Positions 6,622-9,835 of a stretch of 9,835 nt of DNA are shown here, in pieces; the stretch's first letter is position 1, and the number at the start of each line of letters is the position of its first letter. The notes under the pieces are model-generated. The model searched no databases and was not told the origin of the DNA. It was given only the letters and a program-made list of their open reading frames with translations. Source of the DNA: an uncultured Micrococcales bacterium (GTDB lineage: Bacteria; Actinomycetota; Actinomycetes; Actinomycetales; Microbacteriaceae); the NCBI GenBank assembly GCA_903866485.1, contig CAIPNT010000151.1, positions 1-9,835 on the forward strand, written 5' to 3'. Made by a program: the position numbers and the translations under genes.

Positions 6622-7278
6622 ATGAACCCAATCATTCACTTTTCAATCTCTGACCAGATCAGCGGCTGGTATGCCCAGACTGGCCCGATTTTGTTCTACC
6701 TAGTGGTCTGGGGTTTGGTGTTTGCCGGCACCGGTTTGTTTGTCGGCGCATTCGTGCCGTTCATCACCGGCGACTCGCTGGTTTTCGCGGCCGGGCTGGT
6801 TGCCGCAGGGGGAGCCGGCACCAACGCAGTTTCTGGCCAGGTCAACATTTGGATTATGGCGGTTGGCGTTGGCGTTTTTGCTTGGTTGGGCGATCAGGTC
6901 GGATACACGCTCGGCCGGCACTTTGGCCGCCCATACTTGGATAAGCGAAAGGGAGCCTGGCTTCACTCGGCGATCGCGAAGTCTGAGAAGTTCTATACAG
7001 CTTGGGGTTGGTGGGCCGTCGTGGTTTCACGCTTCATGCCCTGGGCAAGGGTGTTTGTTCCGCCGATTGCCGGCATAGCCAAGATGAACTACTACAAGTT
7101 TTTTAGCGCCAACGCGGTTGGTGCGCTGGCTTGGGGTGCCGGGCTCACCGTAACCGGATACTTTGCCGCCAGCATCCCAGCGGTCAAAAGTGCGTCGTAT
7201 GCAATCGCCGGGTTCTTTATCTTGGCATCGCTGGTTGCAGGGGTTCGCACCTGGCTAAAAAACCGCAAGCCTGCCTAG
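6622..7278 (+). CDS. DedA-family (VTT domain) membrane protein
   Basis: 218 residues with several membrane helices. DedA/SNARE-associated signatures are in order: PFITGDSLVFAAG (46-58), GDQVGYTLGRHFG (90-102) and SRFMPWARVFVPPIAGIAKM (136-155) followed by a small-residue helix with GALAW (167-171). The re-entrant helices and the Arg-containing RFxPxxR segment are typical. Members are inner-membrane proteins linked to flipping of polyprenyl phosphate or phospholipid and to envelope homeostasis; the exact role here is unknown. The glycine-rich insertion at 60-74 (AAGGAGTNAV) is slightly unusual. It diverges from the Cys-rich peptide gene. Its TAG overlaps the convergent kinase-like gene's stop by sharing the bases CTAG. 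Confidence 0.9.
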   Translation: MNPIIHFSISDQISGWYAQTGPILFYLVVWGLVFAGTGLFVGAFVPFITGDSLVFAAGLVAAGGAGTNAVSGQVNIWIMAVGVGVFAWLGDQVGYTLGRHFGRPYLDKRKGAWLHSAIAKSEKFYTAWGWWAVVVSRFMPWARVFVPPIAGIAKMNYYKFFSANAVGALAWGAGLTVTGYFAASIPAVKSASYAIAGFFILASLVAGVRTWLKNRKPA

Positions 7279-7856
7279 TTTTCGATTATCAGCTCGGCGA
7301 TTTCTTTCGACTTTTCTCGGGCGTAGAAGTCGGCTTCTTGTGCCGTCCACATAGCAAACCAAGAGCCGTCTCCATCGCCCGCGGTATTTCGCGTCGCAAT
7401 CCGTGCTTGACGCACAGCCTGGGCGGCTTCTAGCCAAACGGTGATATCCGCTTGCTCGGCTGCGATGCGGCTCAGTGCACCGACGCCCTCAATAATCAGG
7501 GGAGTGCCGCCGCGAAACTCGCGCCAGGCGCCAGTGCGGGCCGATGCGGTCCAATCATATTCTTGCCAGCTGGCGCCTTCTCGTCGGCTCAGCGGGTTCA
7601 AAACCTGACGCAGCAAATAGTCGACCCCGGTCTGAAGGCCATCCCAGCCGTCATATAGGTCATCCATGTGAATCACGCGCGGAGCGGATTCGCCCTTTTG
7701 AAATAGTCGGTTCTGCAGCGCGCCAGCGAAGGTGGTTTTGCCCGAGCCGGTGCGACCATCAATCAGGATGATCGGCGTCGGTGTGCCCGAATCGATGAGC
7801 TCGATCACCTTGTCGGTGATCAGCTCGATGTGTTGGCCAAGGTGATGGTTGCTCAC
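7275..7856 (-). CDS. Uridine-kinase-like P-loop NTPase
   Basis: 193 residues, cytoplasmic. The Walker A loop GRTGSGKT is at 34-41, after the strand PIILID. Further family features are HMDDLYDGW (63-71), PLSRREGASWQEYDW (88-102), equivalent to the kinase substrate region, and PLIIEGVGALS (119-129), the Walker-B-like strand. These fit the uridine kinase/phosphoribulokinase-like group that phosphorylates small metabolites with ATP, but the protein is shorter than many uridine kinases and lacks features that fix the substrate. The GTG start (7854-7856) is 2 nt downstream of the winged-helix stop, with only a weak ribosome site, so translation is probably coupled. Its stop overlaps the convergent DedA stop by 4 bp. 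The nearby upp gene makes pyrimidine salvage an attractive but unproven role. Confidence 0.75.
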   Translation of the reverse strand: MSNHHLGQHIELITDKVIELIDSGTPTPIILIDGRTGSGKTTFAGALQNRLFQKGESAPRVIHMDDLYDGWDGLQTGVDYLLRQVLNPLSRREGASWQEYDWTASARTGAWREFRGGTPLIIEGVGALSRIAAEQADITVWLEAAQAVRQARIATRNTAGDGDGSWFAMWTAQEADFYAREKSKEIAELIIEN

Positions 7857-7858
7857 GA

Positions 7859-8479
7859 TTAGATCGAATAGTCTTCGACATGCACGTCTGGGTGTTTGTC
7901 AAAACGATATCCGCCGCCGCGAACGGTGCGAATGATGTCTTCGTATCCCGAAATCTTTGAGCGCAGACGACGAATGTGCACATCGATAGTGCGGTCGTTT
8001 GGTGCGTTGTCTTCGTCGCCATCCCAAACCAGTTCAATCAGTTCGTTGCGGCTGACCGTTGCTCCCTCATGGGTAATTAGGTAGCTGAGCAGTTCAAATT
8101 CTTTGTAGGTTAGCTCGGCGTTGTTGCCGTTCGCAAAGACCTTCTTGCGGCTGAAGTCAACCAAGATGCCCTTGTTGGTTTCAGACTCTTGGTCGTCGCG
8201 CTTGCTGACGAGTTTGTCGAGCGCGCGTGGGTCGCGAAGGGCGGTTCGCACGATATCTACGTTTTTGCCTCCGACACCTTTAGGTGCAAGTGCTACGGCT
8301 GCGAAGGTTTCGTCGTGGGCGGCCGGAACCAGCTCAGCAACCTTTGCGCGCAAGGCGTTGACAACCTCGGCTAGCGTGGTGCCGGCTGCTTTAGCCGCGG
8401 CCTCATCGACGCCCACATAGAGGGCAAAACCGCGTGCTTCGGTTTGGTTTGGTTCGAGTTGTTCGTGGGCGATTGCCAT
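7859..8479 (-). CDS. Orphan OmpR/PhoB-type winged-helix regulator without a receiver domain
   Basis: 206 residues. The C-terminal 105-195 is a Trans_Reg_C winged helix: LTYKEFELLSYLITHEGATVSRNELIELVW-type core (123-152), recognition helix NDRTIDVHIRRLRSKI (161-176), and the wing IIRTVRGGGYRF (182-193). The N-terminal ~90 residues do not show the aspartate pocket or length of a phospho-receiver. They form a small alpha/beta region (FALYVGVDE at 18-26, TTLAEVVNALRAKVAEL at 34-50, then KGVGGKNVDIVRTALRDP at 67-84), joined by a charged linker (DDQESETNK, 95-103). It therefore binds DNA under control other than classic two-component phosphorylation. ATG 8477-8479 has only a weak purine stretch upstream. 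It is the first gene of a two-gene operon with the kinase-like gene. Inverted repeats lie in its upstream region and may be autoregulatory sites. Confidence 0.8.
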   Translation of the reverse strand: MAIAHEQLEPNQTEARGFALYVGVDEAAAKAAGTTLAEVVNALRAKVAELVPAAHDETFAAVALAPKGVGGKNVDIVRTALRDPRALDKLVSKRDDQESETNKGILVDFSRKKVFANGNNAELTYKEFELLSYLITHEGATVSRNELIELVWDGDEDNAPNDRTIDVHIRRLRSKISGYEDIIRTVRGGGYRFDKHPDVHVEDYSI

Positions 8480-8512
8480 TTTGTCTGTTTCTCTGTCTGT
8501 GTTGTGAATGCG

Positions 8513-8518
8513 ATTAGA
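8513..8518 (-). promoter_or_regulatory. Candidate -10 box for the winged-helix operon
   Basis: On the - strand this reads TCTAAT, five of six bases of TATAAT, and would start transcription about 30 nt before the ATG. No recognisable -35 lies at 16-18 nt; the inverted repeat 8522-8536 occupies the space just upstream, as expected for a regulated promoter. Confidence 0.3.
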
Positions 8519-8521
8519 GGT

Positions 8522-8542
8522 GCACGAATCACGTGCTTTTTT
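8522..8542. repeat. Inverted repeat GCACG-N5-CGTGC followed by T6
   Basis: Perfect 5-bp arms at 8522-8526 and 8532-8536 with loop AATCA, then TTTTTT at 8537-8542 on the + strand. It can be read as a weak + strand terminator, or as an operator beside the - strand promoter of the winged-helix gene. No + strand gene ends here, which favours the operator reading unless a + strand RNA arises upstream. Confidence 0.4.
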
Positions 8543-8549
8543 GGATGTG

Positions 8550-8591
8550 GTGTCACTAAGCGGCGGCCGTAGGGCGGCGGTTTAGCGACAC
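8550..8591. repeat. Long imperfect hairpin with GTGTC/GACAC arms
   Basis: GTGTC (8550-8554) pairs with GACAC (8587-8591), and CTAA (8556-8559) with TTAG (8582-8585), with one A-C mismatch between them and an extra C-G pair (8561-8580) at the top after a G-T. The apex is GC-rich and repeats CGGCGG twice (8561-8566, 8575-8580). It could be a DNA-binding site, an RNA hairpin in a long - strand leader, or part of the structured intergenic region. Confidence 0.4.
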
Positions 8592-8676
8592 ATTCGCATA
8601 CACATGCAGTTGAGCATTGACATGGCTGTAATTTTAGCCAAGATTTTGCGAAGCTGTAAACCGTTTAGGTTCTTAA

Positions 8677-8829
8677 GGATGCCCCACCCGTCATCCGCCA
8701 AGCTCGATTCAGCTCGTTCTTATTTTTGCCACTTCATTTTTGATCTTTTGCGTCAGCTGGATCGGTCGGGCAATGCTCTTCGAAAACTCAACCGAAAGTC
8801 GAGGAGGATGAGCGAGGTGGGGCACATCC
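8677..8829. ncRNA. Candidate structured RNA closed by a long interrupted stem
   Basis: The segment is closed by about 20 base pairs. 8677-8680 pairs with 8826-8829, 8681-8688 (GCCCCACC) with 8816-8823 (GGTGGGGC), C8689-G8690 with C8813-G8814, and TCATCC (8691-8696) with GGATGA (8806-8811); the only interruptions are small bulges on the 3' side. Inside, CTCGA (8703-8707) pairs with TCGAG (8799-8803) and TTGCC (8726-8730) with GGCAA (8769-8773), giving a rod with internal loops around an AT-rich centre. A TAnnnT box (TAGGTT, 8666-8671) would start + strand transcription near 8677, right at the foot of the stem. The rod with a bubble recalls 6S-type RNAs, but I see no family-defining sequence. 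Strand is undecided. A degenerate MITE-like element is the main alternative. Confidence 0.4.
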
Positions 8830-8871
8830 CAAGTAAATCGAACAGGCTAGTGCGGATGAGGCGCCATCAAA

Positions 8872-8889
8872 AAAGTTGTGGATAACTTT
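8872..8889. repeat. Small palindrome with a DnaA-box-like core, downstream of upp
   Basis: AAAGTTGTGGATAACTTT has 6-bp arms (AAAGTT and AACTTT). Its core gives TTATCCACA, a perfect DnaA-box consensus, on the - strand at 8877-8885. On the - strand the stem is followed by further T residues 14 nt after the upp stop, so it may be a weak terminator for upp. As a single box it is not evidence for an origin. Confidence 0.4.
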
Positions 8890-8902
8890 GCCTACTCAAG
8901 CC

Positions 8903-9541
8903 CTACTGTGCGATGCCGTAAAGGCGATCGCCGGCGTCACCCAATCCGGGCACAATGTAACCCTGCTCGTTGAGCTTTTCATCAAGCGCACCAAGAACGA
9001 TCGAGATATTTGCACTATCGGCAACGTGCGCCTCGACGGCAGCCAAACCCTCTGGTGCCCCGAGCAAACAAACACAGGTCACCTCGGTCGCCCCTCGCTC
9101 AAGCACATAATCAATCGAATCAATCAAAGTTCCACCGGTAGCCAGCATCGGGTCGATGATAAACACCTGTCGGCCGGTCAAGTCGTCTGGCAAGCGGTTT
9201 GCATAGGTATAAGGCTGCAGTGTCTCTTCATCGCGTTTGATGCCAAGAAACCCAACCTCGGCCGTGGGCAACAACTTGACCATGCCCTCGAGCATGCCTA
9301 GCCCGGCACGAAGCACCGGAATCACAATCGGCCTCGGGTGTGACAACCTCACACCAGTCGCCTTGGTCACAGGAGTCTGCACAGTCACGGCCTCAACCCG
9401 AACATCTCGGGTGGCCTCATAGGCCAGCAGTGTCACCAGCTCTTCAACCAACTGGCGAAACACCGGCGAAGGGGTGTTTTTGTCGCGCAAAACGGTGAGC
9501 TTGTGGGTGATGAGTGGGTGATCGGCAATGTGAACTCGCAT
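8903..9541 (-). CDS. upp: Uracil phosphoribosyltransferase
   Basis: 212 residues, the usual length. It converts uracil and PRPP to UMP and pyrophosphate in cytosolic pyrimidine salvage. N-terminal [20 protein letters not shown] is characteristic, followed by [11 protein letters not shown] (74-84), the PRPP-binding loop [13 protein letters not shown] (126-138) and the uracil-binding C-terminal segment [16 protein letters not shown] (194-209). No residue expected to be essential is missing. It is divergent from tadA across about 41 nt, an arrangement common in actinobacteria. The ATG appears to be served by a leaderless transcript (TAGATT box 6 nt upstream) and no Shine-Dalgarno is visible. Its 3' side faces the structured non-coding region. 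Confidence 0.97.
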   Translation of the reverse strand: MRVHIADHPLITHKLTVLRDKNTPSPVFRQLVEELVTLLAYEATRDVRVEAVTVQTPVTKATGVRLSHPRPIVIPVLRAGLGMLEGMVKLLPTAEVGFLGIKRDEETLQPYTYANRLPDDLTGRQVFIIDPMLATGGTLIDSIDYVLERGATEVTCVCLLGAPEGLAAVEAHVADSANISIVLGALDEKLNEQGYIVPGLGDAGDRLYGIAQ

Positions 9542-9547
9542 AGGCTA

Positions 9548-9553
9548 AATCTA
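9548..9553 (-). promoter_or_regulatory. TAnnnT -10 box suggesting leaderless upp mRNA
   Basis: On the - strand TAGATT is followed by exactly six bases (TAGCCT) and the upp ATG, so transcription would begin at the start codon. No -35 consensus or ribosome site is seen; the -35 position is occupied by the complement of the tadA ribosome site. Confidence 0.5.
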
Positions 9554-9582
9554 ACCCAATCAACGGCCCAGGGGAGGTGCCC

Positions 9583-9835
9583 ATGGATTATCAAACGCTA
9601 ATGCTCATTGCGCTCGCCGAAGCGGCCAAATCGGGCACCGACGTGCCAGTCGGCGCAATCATCCTGGATGAAAACCACGAGATCATCGCGATGGCCCACA
9701 ATAATCGCGAGGTAACCCACGACCCAACCGGTCACGCCGAAATCATCGCCATCCGCGAGGCAACCGCCAAGCTCGAAGATTGGCGCCTCGAGGGCTGCAC
9801 CCTTGTGGTGCGTGCTGCTGTGATGTGCTGTGCTG
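9583..9835 (+). CDS. tadA: tRNA-specific adenosine deaminase, N-terminal part (3' end cut by the window)
   Basis: The frame from ATG 9583, preceded by GGGGAGG at 9571-9577, encodes 84 residues before the window ends. VPVGAIILDE (21-30) and GHAEIIAIREA (50-60) are the cytidine/tRNA-adenosine deaminase core: His51 is a zinc ligand and Glu53 the proton shuttle. The enzyme converts the wobble adenosine of tRNA-Arg(ACG) to inosine. The segment LEGCTLVV (69-76) should continue into TLEPCxMCAGA, with two zinc-binding Cys. Instead it reads RAAVMCCA, two codons shorter and lacking the PC, within low-complexity GTGCTG-rich sequence. Either the last about 30 bases are faulty or the gene is damaged; I favour a sequence-end error. 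It is divergent from upp. Confidence 0.88.
   Translation, partial: MDYQTLMLIALAEAAKSGTDVPVGAIILDENHEIIAMAHNNREVTHDPTGHAEIIAIREATAKLEDWRLEGCTLVVRAAVMCCA

Larger units (their letters stand above)
8480..8902. other. 423-nt non-coding region between the winged-helix gene and upp
   Basis: No open frame here has a ribosome site or protein-like composition. The region contains a short inverted repeat with a T-run (8522-8542), a 42-nt imperfect hairpin (8550-8591), a lone TTGACA (8617-8622), a small GGCT/AGCC hairpin (8624-8639), a long interrupted stem closing 8677-8829, and a small palindrome with a DnaA-box-like core (8872-8889). The centre is AT-richer than the flanking genes. Confidence 0.7.

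Noticed and set aside
8617..8646. TTGACA as the -35 of a + strand promoter
   Set aside because: At 16-18 nt downstream the hexamers are CAAGAT, AAGATT and AGATTT, none a convincing -10.
8604..8885. 93-codon + strand frame in the intergenic region
   Set aside because: No ribosome site, Arg/Ser/Lys-rich composition unlike neighbouring proteins, and it runs through the long stem of the candidate RNA.
8480..8902. Replication origin
   Set aside because: Only one DnaA box is seen, there is no dnaA or dnaN neighbour, and the region between upp and the winged-helix gene has no box cluster.
8876..9301. 141-codon + strand frame opposite upp
   Set aside because: It is antisense to upp, which has all its motifs. 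It begins at a TTG with no ribosome site and has no recognisable domain.

Overview
The window looks like a moderate-GC actinobacterial chromosome, most likely Microbacteriaceae; a small freshwater planktonic lineage is possible. This rests on the back-to-back upp/tadA pair, frequent GTG and TTG starts, TAnnnT -10 boxes placed for leaderless transcripts, short intergenic gaps, an orphan OmpR-type winged-helix protein and the general style of the proteins. No marker gene allows a firmer placement.

Left part (1-4828, all + strand): the end of a surface-glycan operon. The tail of a hexapeptide acyltransferase-like gene is followed by a CBS-CBS-nucleotidyltransferase fusion, a CMP-nonulosonate (sialic/legionaminic-type) synthetase, and two tandem, mutually homologous glycosyltransferase-like proteins of about 500 residues. 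The genes touch or overlap (gaps of 3 and 0 nt, overlaps of about 11 and 4 nt). The simplest reading is that the first genes make and activate a nonulosonic acid, and the paired large proteins transfer the CMP-activated sugar (or build on it) at the cell surface.

Middle part (4829-7278): a DMT/EamA exporter on the - strand, divergent from a nitroreductase-family flavoprotein on the + strand. A strong bidirectional terminator follows the nitroreductase. Next is a 26-residue cysteine-rich (metallothionein-like) peptide gene on the - strand, easily overlooked, with a near-perfect Shine-Dalgarno, a good promoter and a palindrome near its transcription start. A DedA-family membrane protein then diverges from it.

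Right part (7275-9835): a two-gene - strand operon (orphan winged-helix regulator, then a uridine-kinase-like P-loop protein), a 423-nt non-coding region rich in inverted repeats, upp (uracil salvage) on the - strand, and the start of tadA on the + strand. The non-coding region holds a long interrupted stem closing a 153-nt segment (8677-8829), a candidate structured RNA. The tadA reading frame loses the expected PCxxC zinc motif in the last 30 bases and the terminal sequence is low-complexity, suggesting an unreliable sequence end.

Most interesting items: the twin glycosyltransferases behind a CMP-sugar synthetase, the tiny Cys-rich gene with its palindrome, and the structured intergenic region between the winged-helix gene and upp. 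I saw no CRISPR array, tRNA, rRNA or insertion sequence.
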